From Chitinispirillales bacterium ANBcel5 (GTDB taxonomy: Bacteria; Fibrobacterota; Chitinivibrionia; Chitinivibrionales; Chitinispirillaceae): a stretch of DNA of 64,000 nt. Shown here one piece after another: positions 39,137 to 47,336 of the stretch (within the stretch, counting starts at the first letter, position 1; every line of letters begins with the position of its first letter). The stretch lies in the NCBI GenBank assembly GCA_029688955.1, contig JARUKZ010000013.1:1-64000 (forward strand). Direction: 5' to 3'. Below the pieces are notes generated by a model that was given only the letters and a program-made list of their open reading frames with translations, made no database searches and was not told the DNA's origin. The position numbers were made by a program, and so were the translations under genes.

Positions 39137-40033
39137 TTACTCACCCTCACCCTCTTTATCCGGAACCACTCTGGTAATCATGGAAGTTTTGCGCCCAAGC
39201 GAATCGTAGGTGTATTCGGTGTAGTTGGTGAGAACAAAGCCGTCTTCAAGGTTTGAGTAGTTTTTAAGGCTGAAAAAGTAGATTCTTTCTACCTGGTTGT
39301 GTTCAGTATAAGTGTAAAAATTAAACCGTATGACATCACCCTGGTTAGAGTAGATTCCTAAACTGTATTCATATTCCCGTTTCTGAGAGGGGGTATAGGT
39401 GTAAAGTTTAATTATGAATGGATCTTTATCTGGTTCTTTTATGTATTCAGCACATAAGCTATCGAAAGGTGTAATATAGTACCATCTAATATCATTGAAT
39501 TTAGGCTTACCATTACGAATTTCAATAGATTCAATATATTCATCTTTAGGAGTAAAGGTAAATTCAACACCTCTGAATTCTTCATCATCGCGGCACTTTC
39601 TCTTTTCACTCTTGCGCTGACCCCATGAATTGTAGGTAACAAGGGTAGAGCAATTGGTCTTGGGATAGACATAGATTATGTTGTTGTTGTATTTTATTTC
39701 AAGATAATTATTAGTTGTATCAAAACTTGTTTGGGATATTGATATTGCTTGTATGATAATGGTATCTTCATGCGAGTGATGTTTTTCGAAGCTCTTACTT
39801 GCAGGAAAACCTTCAATATTAAGGTATCTAAAAACACTGTCAACCTTATCAGAATCATCTTTATAGAAATAATACCAACTATCACTCTTATGTGTATGGT
39901 TAGAAATATCAACCATATTATCGGTAACTTCAGGCAAATGTAGGTTATGTTTTTGAATAAAGTGCTCAGGGTTAAATTTTTTTTGTCCCATCACCATCGT
40001 AGTTAAAAATAAAACAATTAAAGTTATCTTCAT
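39137..40033 (-). CDS. Secreted orphan protein with a C-terminal YD-like motif
   Basis: The 298-aa product begins with a signal peptide (MKITLIVLFLTTMVMG) and is beta-rich, Tyr- and Lys/Asp-rich afterwards. The C-terminus contains 'YTEYTYDSLGRKTSMITR', one copy of a YD/RHS-type repeat, preceded by related strands ('IRFNFYTYTEHNQVERIYF'). I recognise no further domain. The start at 40033 has GAGGT eight bases upstream; a TTG-initiated longer frame overlaps the upstream gene. It follows the 755-aa gene by 10 bp, so the two are cotranscribed. A periplasmic partner, possibly protective, for the preceding protein is only a hypothesis. Confidence 0.72.
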   Translation of the reverse strand: MKITLIVLFLTTMVMGQKKFNPEHFIQKHNLHLPEVTDNMVDISNHTHKSDSWYYFYKDDSDKVDSVFRYLNIEGFPASKSFEKHHSHEDTIIIQAISISQTSFDTTNNYLEIKYNNNIIYVYPKTNCSTLVTYNSWGQRKSEKRKCRDDEEFRGVEFTFTPKDEYIESIEIRNGKPKFNDIRWYYITPFDSLCAEYIKEPDKDPFIIKLYTYTPSQKREYEYSLGIYSNQGDVIRFNFYTYTEHNQVERIYFFSLKNYSNLEDGFVLTNYTEYTYDSLGRKTSMITRVVPDKEGEGE

Positions 40034-40043
40034 TATATGTACC

Positions 40044-42311
40044 TCAGTAATAGTATTGATGTATAAGTTTTGATGCATGTTCTTCAAACGTCTCAAAATC
40101 AAAAGCGTATATAATTTTTGTGTTGTTATAGTATTTTGGATACCGGTCTAACAGAAAAAGTTTTCCTTTTCCGGTAAGTGCTTCTTTGTACTCTATCTGG
40201 CCTTTCAGCTTTTCAATCAGATTATCGAATTGTTTATTTAAGGAGATGTGGGGTATTCCCCTGTTACGTGCCCATTCTCTATAAAGCGCTTCTTCTGACA
40301 TCTGAACATAACGAGCTCTGTTTTCCCGTACCCACTCATCCCTTCTCTGCTTTTCCTCTTTCCACAATGAACCGATCTCTTCAAGCGCACAGAGCATCTC
40401 TGTAAGGCTGTTCTGATACGGTATATCAGGATCGGTCCTTACTCCAAACCGGTCATAAATCTTAAGTTCTTCATTAAAATAGGTGATTATCGAGCTGTCG
40501 GTGTTAAACTTTTCGGTAGTTTTGGAGATAATCTCATCTACATTAAAATACCTGACCCTCTCTCTCATTATTCCAAAAAGAGTAGAAACATTGTTGATGG
40601 CAACTAAATCGACCTCCTGAACCCCGGGAACATCATCTTTGTACTGCAACAAACTCCTGATATCATCCATGGCATCAAGGGTAACACTGCATGCGTCCCG
40701 TGCGCCTTTCACTCCCGCACAAAGAATCCGTAGCAGCGCAAAAAACTCCATCGTCGCATTGGTATTCCCTAGTTGGTTTAAAAACAATATAAATTGGTCG
40801 GTGTTGCCTATCATGCCCCCGTTTATTCCGGCAATGGCTCTCTGGGTCATCTCTCTTATGTAGTTACGGTTCCGGTGAAGCACCGCGAGTGAATCCACAT
40901 GGCTTCTGATCGATTTAAATGAATTAATCGTGCCAAAAAGATTCCCCAAAACCGCACCGGACTGACGTGAAGATGATTTGGCCAGTGCCTCCATTACATC
41001 AGGAGTGGTGATTTTTGATACTACATTTCTGTATCTGCAACTATACAGCATCCTTACCGTATTAGCAGAGCCATTTCGGTACGCCCGTGCAACCCGGGAA
41101 AGCCTCAGAAAACTTCCGTAGGTAACCACACTACCAAATATCTGCAACAATCCATCAAAGGTATTCCCCTGAATGAGCCGCAACGCTCCGGTTACAACTC
41201 CAGCACCAGGAAGCAGTGCCATAATCTGAACAGCGGGATTATTAAGAAACTCATCTATTCTTTGGTTGCGCTCAATAATCTGAGAATAGGTGGTTATCTG
41301 TTCGATATACTCCGCGGGCGGATGAGAGTCTGTTTTAAGATACTGTGCTATAGCTTTCTCAAGCTCATCTAACCTGTTAACGTAAGGCATTATAAATGTA
41401 TTTATATAGGTTACAATCTGATCCCAATTTTCACTTTGAGCACTTTCCATCTGCTCTAAATACCGGATCGCGTCCTTGTAGTTGGCAAGTACCTCATAAT
41501 ATTCGTTCACCGCACGAATATGCTGAAAATAGGGGTTGTTTGAGGTCTTTACAAGATGTTCTATTTTCTCCAGTGCCTGTTCTACTGTCTTTGTCTCTCT
41601 CTCAATTACAGCGGTAAGTGAACTACTATGATCATAAGTTCTGGCAGGGGGAGCAAAGGATTCCCAATCAGACATGCCATTTAAGAGGGTGGTGCAGTGT
41701 AGCAGATTTAAATCATTCAGTTCCGTCCGTGTATGGAGCATCTGTAGCAACTGCTCGTAAGAGTACTCTCCAAGAAAATAGGACACCGCACTGTGGGAGC
41801 TGCCCAGATAGGTTCCGTCCTGGTTTTCCAGTATAAACCCAATCTGAAACTTCCCATCTGCTGAGGGTTCTGTTTTGGTCCCTATGACCACCGGAAAGGT
41901 GGGAGCTTTGGTGTCGTTGTCTGCCCTGTTAAGCACCGTATCAGATTCGTTACAAAACGTAATAAGAAAAAAGGGATATAGTGGCGTTTGAGCCCAGTCT
42001 ACGGGCTTTTGCGGTTTCATGGAGGAGAAGATAAATTGCCCACCGCGGTGTTCAAGTTCGCCCTCAAATACCGCGACTGTCTTGTCTGCCTTGCTTTCGT
42101 TAACGATACAGTTGGTTTCATTGAAATCATTTTCAAGCTCAAGAATTTTTACCCGCACCGCTTGCTTTTCGCCTCTCGGTATAGGAGTGCAATGCTTAAC
42201 AAACAGTCGCATGACATCACCATTTGAAGTGATCAGGTCGGAATCAAGAAAACCACTGAAATCCACCGGGTTAGCAGTATTGCGCACTTTAAGAACAACC
42301 TTAGTAGTCAT
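40044..42311 (-). CDS. Large orphan protein with N-terminal beta domain, coiled region and hydrophobic centre
   Basis: The family is not recognised. Residues about 1-200 look beta-rich. About 225-375 is helical/coiled ('TKTVEQALEKIEHLVKTS'). About 378-420 is hydrophobic with small residues ('MALLPGAGVVTGALRLI', 'LLQIFGSVVTYGSFL'), resembling a membrane-inserting or pretoxin-like segment. The last ~300 residues are helical and end 'IIYAFDFETFEEHASKLIHQYYY' (read as a Tyr-rich end). There is no signal peptide. The ATG overlaps the readthrough stop of the preceding gene as ATGA (42308-42311), indicating translational coupling. A secreted effector or toxin is a possibility from gene order and layout, not from homology. 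Confidence 0.7.
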   Translation of the reverse strand: MTTKVVLKVRNTANPVDFSGFLDSDLITSNGDVMRLFVKHCTPIPRGEKQAVRVKILELENDFNETNCIVNESKADKTVAVFEGELEHRGGQFIFSSMKPQKPVDWAQTPLYPFFLITFCNESDTVLNRADNDTKAPTFPVVIGTKTEPSADGKFQIGFILENQDGTYLGSSHSAVSYFLGEYSYEQLLQMLHTRTELNDLNLLHCTTLLNGMSDWESFAPPARTYDHSSSLTAVIERETKTVEQALEKIEHLVKTSNNPYFQHIRAVNEYYEVLANYKDAIRYLEQMESAQSENWDQIVTYINTFIMPYVNRLDELEKAIAQYLKTDSHPPAEYIEQITTYSQIIERNQRIDEFLNNPAVQIMALLPGAGVVTGALRLIQGNTFDGLLQIFGSVVTYGSFLRLSRVARAYRNGSANTVRMLYSCRYRNVVSKITTPDVMEALAKSSSRQSGAVLGNLFGTINSFKSIRSHVDSLAVLHRNRNYIREMTQRAIAGINGGMIGNTDQFILFLNQLGNTNATMEFFALLRILCAGVKGARDACSVTLDAMDDIRSLLQYKDDVPGVQEVDLVAINNVSTLFGIMRERVRYFNVDEIISKTTEKFNTDSSIITYFNEELKIYDRFGVRTDPDIPYQNSLTEMLCALEEIGSLWKEEKQRRDEWVRENRARYVQMSEEALYREWARNRGIPHISLNKQFDNLIEKLKGQIEYKEALTGKGKLFLLDRYPKYYNNTKIIYAFDFETFEEHASKLIHQYYY

Positions 42312-42445
42312 TGTGCGCCTCCCTCTTTTGCATCAGGAGCCGTAACGATAACGGGTTGCACGGGATAGGGACCATTTCCGGCAATCCAGTTCAGTGCATG
42401 CGTAACAACGTGTCCCTCGTATTCACACTGTACAGTTAGTGCGGT
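42308..42445 (-). pseudogene. Cut-off 3' part of the 219-aa gene beyond an in-frame amber codon
   Basis: Directly after the TAG at 42446-42448 the same frame stays open for 45 more codons, beginning 'TALTVQCEYEGHVVTHALNW', and stops at TGA 42308-42310. That TGA overlaps the ATG of the next gene as ATGA. The open frame, protein-like composition and perfect operon junction indicate that the original gene was about 265 codons. Either a CAG-to-TAG-type nonsense change has truncated it, or the codon is read through. Confidence 0.7.
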
Positions 42446-43105
42446 CTAAGTGATCCCCGATACCTCGAGCGCTCCGTCGCTGAGAGTGTCATTAAACAGC
42501 TCTTCAGTACCGGTTTTTAGAATAGCTTTAACTCCCTGAACACTTCTGTTACAGTTGTCGATAACTGTAACTAACACCCCGCCTCTGATATCACCCTCTG
42601 CGGGCATCTCTAAAACCGGGCTGTTTATAGTATTTTCTCCCCGCGTATGGGAGATGTTTTTAATGCTATAGGAGCAGGGGGTCATAGGATCTTTTCTCCA
42701 TGCATTGTAATGCCGGTTGCCAACAAACCACAGGTGTTCGATATTTATCAGCGCAGTGCCATCACTGTCAAGTTCGCCTGTTACCTCCTGGCACAGATCC
42801 TCCTCCTCGCCATCAAAAGTACAAAATAGTTTACCTCTAAGTTTTACTCTGATTGTCTCCTTTAGAAACTCAGCATTCACCTTAAGAAAGCACTGATCGT
42901 TGTGGCAAAAACCATTTGGTCCAGGGATCCACTCTGCGGAAAGAAGACGGACCTCGGGTTCGGGTGGCTCCTCGTTTGTTTGATCACCTTCAACCCCGGT
43001 GATAAATTTAGGTGGTTCTTCTGGTTGGTCTTCTTTTTTGCTTTCTTTTCGTTTTACCGGAGGCGGCGCGACACTCCAGTCAAGGTCTGGGTGGGTTAAG
43101 GACAT
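42446..43105 (-). CDS. Orphan protein with Pro/Glu-rich N-terminus and Ig-like beta domain, probably truncated by an amber codon
   Basis: The visible product is 219 aa. It starts 'MSLTHPDLDWSVAPPPVKRK', has a Pro/Glu/Lys-rich linker (about 10-50), then a beta-sandwich-like domain with 'AEWIPGPNGFCHNDQCFLKV' and 'LRGKLFCTFDGEEEDLCQEV', reminiscent of Ig-like add-on domains in secretion-spike-associated proteins. That resemblance is weak. AAAGGA precedes the ATG. It is the first gene of a three-gene unit (43105 down to 39137). An in-frame TAG ends it 45 codons before the natural junction with the next gene, so it may be a pseudogene or depend on readthrough. Confidence 0.65.
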   Translation of the reverse strand: MSLTHPDLDWSVAPPPVKRKESKKEDQPEEPPKFITGVEGDQTNEEPPEPEVRLLSAEWIPGPNGFCHNDQCFLKVNAEFLKETIRVKLRGKLFCTFDGEEEDLCQEVTGELDSDGTALINIEHLWFVGNRHYNAWRKDPMTPCSYSIKNISHTRGENTINSPVLEMPAEGDIRGGVLVTVIDNCNRSVQGVKAILKTGTEELFNDTLSDGALEVSGIT

Positions 43106-43354
43106 GGGTAATCCTTTGTGGTGTTCAGGTGTTTCTATGGGTAATTAAGTTTGTAATTAACACTATTAATATAAATAAGGTAGGGTGAGGAGTAAAGGTA
43201 AGTGCCATGCTGGCAGGGGACTGGTAAGGTGGTTGGGCACGGGGAAAAATGGAACAGCATTATAAATGCAGAAAGTACTGGTCTGTGTCTTGCTGATTAC
43301 TATAAACAGATGGGTTTTGATTTAGAACTGTAGTATAAAGTGAGCCAAACGAAA

Positions 43355-44455
43355 ATGAAAAAGAGGCTGTTACTTTATCTATTGATAGTAAGTGTTTTTT
43401 GGGGGTGTCTTAAGGAAGATGCCTTGAGTGTACTTAATGGCCATGACCTAAGAGAGGCCGGGCTATATTTGGGGCCACTTGATCCGATTGAAACAGGGTT
43501 TGGCAGCAGAGGTCCATTTAAGGTAAACTACCAAAAGATTTCTGGTGTACATGAAGACAACAAGGATATACACCTCTTCATTCCCCAAAAAGAAGGCGAA
43601 GAAATAGCGGAAGAAAAATATCCGGTGGTGTTCTTCTCTCAGGGATTTGCCATGTCAGATCCTTTCATTTATGATGTCTTTATAGATCATATTGTAAGCC
43701 AGGGAGCAGTAGTGGTGTTTGTACCTCACCGAAACATCTTCAGGCTTCCAGGAGGGCCGGGTAACTACGAAATGCTTTTTGATGGCTATACTAAAGCAGT
43801 AAGAAAAGGGATCTCTTTTATAGACACTTCAAGAATTGGTGTAGTTGGAAGATCTTTTGGGGGGGGGGCTGCACCATGGCTAACATATAAAATGATAAAT
43901 GAACATGGGTGGGGTGAAGATAAAGCATTTATGTTTATAATGGCTCCCTGGTATTTTCATAAAATAACAGATGAGCAGTTAGCAAGTTTCCCCGACCATG
44001 TTAAGCTGCATATTCAGGTGTATAGTGATGACAAAATCAATGATCCGGCAATAGCTTCTGAACTTTTCGGGACTATATCAATTCCCGAAAAAAATAAACT
44101 ATTCAGCATAGTGTACAGTGATACCGGTAAAGATTACAATGGCGATTTCTATATCTACAGCGCAAATCATCAGGTGCCCAAAAGTAATGTGGACACCAGA
44201 GCTGTTTATGATGGATATCTTTACCATGCCGTTATAAAACAGTATCACATACTTTTTGATAGTGTGATGAATCAAGAAAGCGAAGCAATGGAAATCCTCA
44301 ATACGGGGTTAAAAAATCCCAAGCTGTGTTCTATGGGTGTATGGCCTGATGGCAGGGCTGTTCGCCCCATTAAGGTAACCCGTAACCCCCAGTTGGACAA
44401 AGGATCTTTGTCGTTCTATTTTCCATTTACCAGTATTTTAAACCCCCGAAGATAA
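43355..44455 (+). CDS. Alpha/beta-hydrolase lipoprotein (esterase-like)
   Basis: The start at 43355 gives a type-II signal peptide (MKKRLLLYLLIVSVFWGC) with the lipobox FWGC, so the protein is probably anchored to a membrane; an in-frame GTG at 43340 is an alternative. The body is an alpha/beta hydrolase: 'YPVVFFSQGF' (oxyanion region), nucleophile elbow 'GVVGRSFGGG', and a late His in 'YHILFDSV'. It most resembles dienelactone-hydrolase or chlorophyllase-type enzymes. Substrate is unknown. It stands alone between the orphan module and the sugar-enzyme gene. Confidence 0.78.
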   Translation: MKKRLLLYLLIVSVFWGCLKEDALSVLNGHDLREAGLYLGPLDPIETGFGSRGPFKVNYQKISGVHEDNKDIHLFIPQKEGEEIAEEKYPVVFFSQGFAMSDPFIYDVFIDHIVSQGAVVVFVPHRNIFRLPGGPGNYEMLFDGYTKAVRKGISFIDTSRIGVVGRSFGGGAAPWLTYKMINEHGWGEDKAFMFIMAPWYFHKITDEQLASFPDHVKLHIQVYSDDKINDPAIASELFGTISIPEKNKLFSIVYSDTGKDYNGDFYIYSANHQVPKSNVDTRAVYDGYLYHAVIKQYHILFDSVMNQESEAMEILNTGLKNPKLCSMGVWPDGRAVRPIKVTRNPQLDKGSLSFYFPFTSILNPRR

Positions 44456-44588
44456 TTAAAAGCTTGCTCTAAAAAAATGATATGGTTATATTCAGTATCA
44501 GAACTTTTTTCTCTCTCCTTTTTTTCTTTCCCGGCAAAATGTTTTTCAATGGATTCTGGTATAAACTCTATCTGAGGGGTTATAAAAA

Positions 44589-45713
44589 ATGAGGGCAGAT
44601 CAATGCTTCAATACTCTTCCTCTTTTTGAGTTCACTCACTTGCTAAACATGAGCGACAGGGCTGGAATGTTTCAGCATGCCAAATTTTCACTTCCTGATT
44701 ATTTTCACGGTTACTGTACCGATGATAATGCAAGAGCTTTAATTCTCACCATTAAGCTTGAGCAGCTGGGGATTGTGACACCCGAGCTGAAGCGTATTGC
44801 TTCAAATTGTCTTGCGTTTCTTTATTACGGGCTTAACAGAGACTCTAAACGCTTTAAAAACTTTATGGATTTTAAAAGGGAGTGGCTTGAAGAGCAGGGG
44901 TCTGAAGACTGTCATGGGCGCGCTTTGTGGGCTTTGGGGTATGTTGTTAGTACTTCGGCTCAAAAGTCTCTAAAAAATGTAGCTTCGTTGCTACTTAAGG
45001 ACGCTACTTTGTCACTGCTCTCGCTAACTTCACCCAGGGCGTGGGCGTTTTCATTGCTGGGGGTGTATGAGCTACTGGAAAGCACCTACAGGGGAGATCA
45101 TGAGATGGAGCAGATAAGGGATGAGCTGGTGATGAGGCTTATGGGGTGTTATGAGAGGTGTGCAGATGAGAAGTGGTGTTGGTTTGAGAATGTCTGTACC
45201 TATTCAAATGCTAAGCTTCCCCACGCACTTATACTTTGTGGGTTTCAGAGTGGAAGAGAAGAGGTGGTAAATGCGGGCTTAAAGACACTTAAATGGCTCT
45301 TAGAGGTGCAGACTGCAAAAGAGGGCTTTTTTACTCCTGTTGGGTGTAATGGTTTTTATCCCCGCAAAAGCTTGCGCGCACAGTTTGATCAGCAACCAGT
45401 TGAGGCAGCCTGCATGGTGTCTGCATGTAGTGATGCCTTTAGGGTTACCGGTGAGCGGTGGTGGCTTTTAAAAGCGGCTGATGTATTTCAGTGGTTTACG
45501 GGAAAAAATCAGTTGGGTGTGTCATTGTACGATTCATCCAATGGGGGATGCTTTGATGCTCTTACAAAGGAGGGGCTAAATTATAACCAGGGAGCAGAAT
45601 CAACTCTGTCATTTTTGCTGTCTCTTGCAGAAATGTACCACCTACGACAGGAAGCACTAACTGCTGCTTCTGGGGCAACCGAAGACCGATTGCTCACGAC
45701 AGGGGGAGGCTAA
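44589..45713 (+). CDS. (alpha/alpha)6-barrel glycan-active protein, glycosyltransferase-associated type
   Basis: The 374-aa protein is all-helical with barrel-like motifs 'YCTDDNARALIL', 'DCHGRALWALGYV', 'WCWFENVCTYSNAKLPHALI' and 'QPVEAACMVSAC', and ends 'LNYNQGAESTLSFLL'. This combination is seen in (alpha/alpha)6 proteins often annotated as, or fused to, glycosyltransferases near GH130 mannoside phosphorylases. I cannot assign a reaction. GAGGGG precedes the ATG. The last 4 bp overlap the convergent response-regulator gene. Confidence 0.7.
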   Translation: MRADQCFNTLPLFEFTHLLNMSDRAGMFQHAKFSLPDYFHGYCTDDNARALILTIKLEQLGIVTPELKRIASNCLAFLYYGLNRDSKRFKNFMDFKREWLEEQGSEDCHGRALWALGYVVSTSAQKSLKNVASLLLKDATLSLLSLTSPRAWAFSLLGVYELLESTYRGDHEMEQIRDELVMRLMGCYERCADEKWCWFENVCTYSNAKLPHALILCGFQSGREEVVNAGLKTLKWLLEVQTAKEGFFTPVGCNGFYPRKSLRAQFDQQPVEAACMVSACSDAFRVTGERWWLLKAADVFQWFTGKNQLGVSLYDSSNGGCFDALTKEGLNYNQGAESTLSFLLSLAEMYHLRQEALTAASGATEDRLLTTGGG

Positions 45714-46138
45714 ACGAAAATCAGGTTTTCAAGAATACTTTTGATTACTCCAGGAGAGAGTGGTTTTGCAAAAACAAAATCTATACTAAATGATCGGCTT
45801 TGGTCCTTTAAAAAGGAAGGGTTATCGTTTCCGGTCCACAGGATCACAATTACTCCTGGTATCTTTTTCTTTGCATAGTCGCTTATTTTTACCCCCGCAT
45901 CCGTTATTTCATCACTGAAGCAAAGGTCAGTGAGAATGACATGGTAGTGGTTGTTGCTGATAAGCTGTTTTGCTTCCTCAAAGGATTGGCAGGTGTCGAT
46001 CAAAATATTTGCTTCCTTGAATATTTTTCTCATCGCAAAAAGAACCGCAGGGTCATCATCGATTACAAGGAGTCGTTTTCTTTTCCTTACGGTGCTTACT
46101 TTGGCGGTGGTAGTGGACTGCTTAAGAGGGATTAACAA
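45710..46138 (-). CDS. Stand-alone response-regulator receiver with TTG start
   Basis: The 142-aa protein is one REC domain: 'LLVIDDDPAVLFAM' (acidic pair), 'HVILTDLCFSDE' (phospho-acceptor Asp), 'VILWTGND' and the Lys in 'FVFAKPLS'. The start is TTG at 46138, chosen because a near-perfect SD (GAGGAGGT) lies five bases upstream and no ATG fits. There is no output domain. It is divergent from the exopolysaccharide operon and could act on it through a partner. Confidence 0.88.
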   Translation of the reverse strand: MLIPLKQSTTTAKVSTVRKRKRLLVIDDDPAVLFAMRKIFKEANILIDTCQSFEEAKQLISNNHYHVILTDLCFSDEITDAGVKISDYAKKKIPGVIVILWTGNDNPSFLKDQSRSFSIDFVFAKPLSPGVIKSILENLIFV

Positions 46139-46326
46139 AGTTACCTCCTCATTGAGGTTAGGTGTTTGAGTAACTGGCTTTTCAACCGCTTAAACAGAGG
46201 GTAGCAATTAACGTGCCACTACTTTGATGGGCCTGGTAGCACGGTGGTGGGCAGGGTTACAGGATTGCTGGAAAGATGCGCTAAACCCTTTAAAGGTAAT
46301 GGGTTAAAGGGGTGGCCAGCAGGGGC

Positions 46327-46350
46327 CGCGTGTCGGTGTAAGAACACGCG
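46327..46350 (+). promoter_or_regulatory. Enhancer-like dyad CGCGTGT-N10-ACACGCG
   Basis: CGCGTGT (46327-46333) and ACACGCG (46344-46350) form a perfect 7-bp dyad whose centre is TGT-N10-ACA, the NifA-type upstream activator pattern. It lies about 150 bp upstream of the putative sigma-54 -24 element, the normal distance for an enhancer. Confidence 0.6.
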
Positions 46351-46490
46351 CCCACTTATCAAACTTACCTTTTTTTCTTCTTTTTTTACTTTTATAAATC
46401 TAAGAATTCTCATTCTGACATGTTTTGTTTCATAAATGAAGACAGGATACTCTTCCTTTCTGTTGCTGCTTTCATCCTTTAAGCAGTGCT

Positions 46491-46506
46491 CGGCATATTT
46501 GTTGCA
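46491..46506 (+). promoter_or_regulatory. Probable sigma-54 promoter of the exopolysaccharide operon
   Basis: CGGCAT-ATTTG-TTGCA: the GG at 46492-46493 and GC at 46504-46505 are separated by exactly 10 bp, as sigma-54 requires. The -12 box is perfect and the -24 box is close to TTGGCAC. A start near 46517 leaves ~80 nt before the ATG at 46600. Confidence 0.65.
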
Positions 46507-46599
46507 ACTTTATTTAAACAGAATGAAAAGCAAATCACAGTACTAATCGTCAATATACAGGTCTGGTTTTAGGATATAACTCGTTAGGAGGAGGCGTTT

Positions 46600-47280
46600 A
46601 TGTTTTATAAATCTTTGGAGACATTTTTCAGAACAGCTTTGGCCGCGACTTTTTTCTTCTCTATAGCGGTGTTGGCTCAGGAGGAGCAGTCTCAGGTAGA
46701 GTTTATAAAAGGAGATGCGGTGAGGATTTCGGTATTTCCGGAAACGGAACATTTTTTAAATGGTATTTACCCAATAGATTCAAATGGCGAGATTATTTTA
46801 CCGCTGATTGGTAGATACAATATAAGCTCAATGAGTAACACTCAGCTGAGTAGTTTTCTTCAGAGCACCTATCAGCAGTACCTGCGTTTCCCCGAGGTTC
46901 AGGTTACGCCTCTTATGAGAATTAGCATGTTGGGTGGCTTTGATCAGCCTGGAATGTACTATATAGAGCCGCAGCGTTCCCTGTGGGATCTGGTTCATTT
47001 AACAGGGGGGCCCAATTTTGAAGACGGGCTCAAGAGGATGCGCTGGGAACGGGGTCGGGAACTAGTAAGTAAGGACCTTATTCCTATCCTGGAGTCAGGG
47101 ATGTCGCTAAAAGATGCAGGCTTTCGCACCGGGGATCAGGTATGGACACCAGATGAGGCGAAGGAAGGGTTTTGGTCCTCTGTTGTTCGCGATGTGGTTA
47201 TACGGGACATTCTGCCCATGGCTACTTTTACCCTCTCGTTGTTTGTAAGCCTGGCTACAATCAGAAACAATAGTGATTAA
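46600..47280 (+). CDS. Wza-like polysaccharide export lipoprotein-type protein
   Basis: The 226-aa protein has a signal peptide (ending near VLAQ), a Poly_export domain (about 33-105: 'KGDAVRISVFPETEHFLNGIYPI' with 'LPLIGRYNI'), one SLBB-like segment ('LGGFDQPGMYYIEPQRSLWDLVHLTGGP') and a C-terminal hydrophobic helix (about 200-220). It should form or gate the outer-membrane export pore. There is no lipobox Cys. A perfect AGGAGG precedes the ATG. It is the first gene of a compact operon with the chain-length kinase. Confidence 0.9.
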   Translation: MFYKSLETFFRTALAATFFFSIAVLAQEEQSQVEFIKGDAVRISVFPETEHFLNGIYPIDSNGEIILPLIGRYNISSMSNTQLSSFLQSTYQQYLRFPEVQVTPLMRISMLGGFDQPGMYYIEPQRSLWDLVHLTGGPNFEDGLKRMRWERGRELVSKDLIPILESGMSLKDAGFRTGDQVWTPDEAKEGFWSSVVRDVVIRDILPMATFTLSLFVSLATIRNNSD

Positions 47281-47336
47281 TATAAAAGGGATGCAAATAA
47301 ACTGAAAATAGTTCACCAGAACAGGAGTGTGATGAA

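Larger units (their letters stand above)
46139..46599. other. 460-bp regulatory interval upstream of the exopolysaccharide operon
   Basis: No credible ORF is present. It contains the SD of the response regulator, an inverted repeat CCCTTTAA/TTAAAGGG (46286-46293 and 46304-46311), the TGT-N10-ACA dyad and the sigma-54 promoter annotated separately. I looked for a c-di-GMP riboswitch here and saw none. Confidence 0.7.

Noticed and set aside
39002..39256. 84-codon plus-strand ORF
   Set aside because: It overlaps the coding 3' end of the secreted YD-motif gene and lacks translation signals.
42446..42448. TAG reassigned to an amino acid genome-wide
   Set aside because: Other genes in the window, such as the VIT1-like gene and the NifA-like gene, end naturally at TAG.
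46219..46435. Two ~63-codon ORFs on opposite strands
   Set aside because: They cover the TGT-N10-ACA dyad and lack SDs and homology.
46139..46599. c-di-GMP (GEMM) riboswitch upstream of the exopolysaccharide operon
   Set aside because: The conserved GEMM core sequences are absent; the visible structures fit a sigma-54 promoter with an enhancer better.
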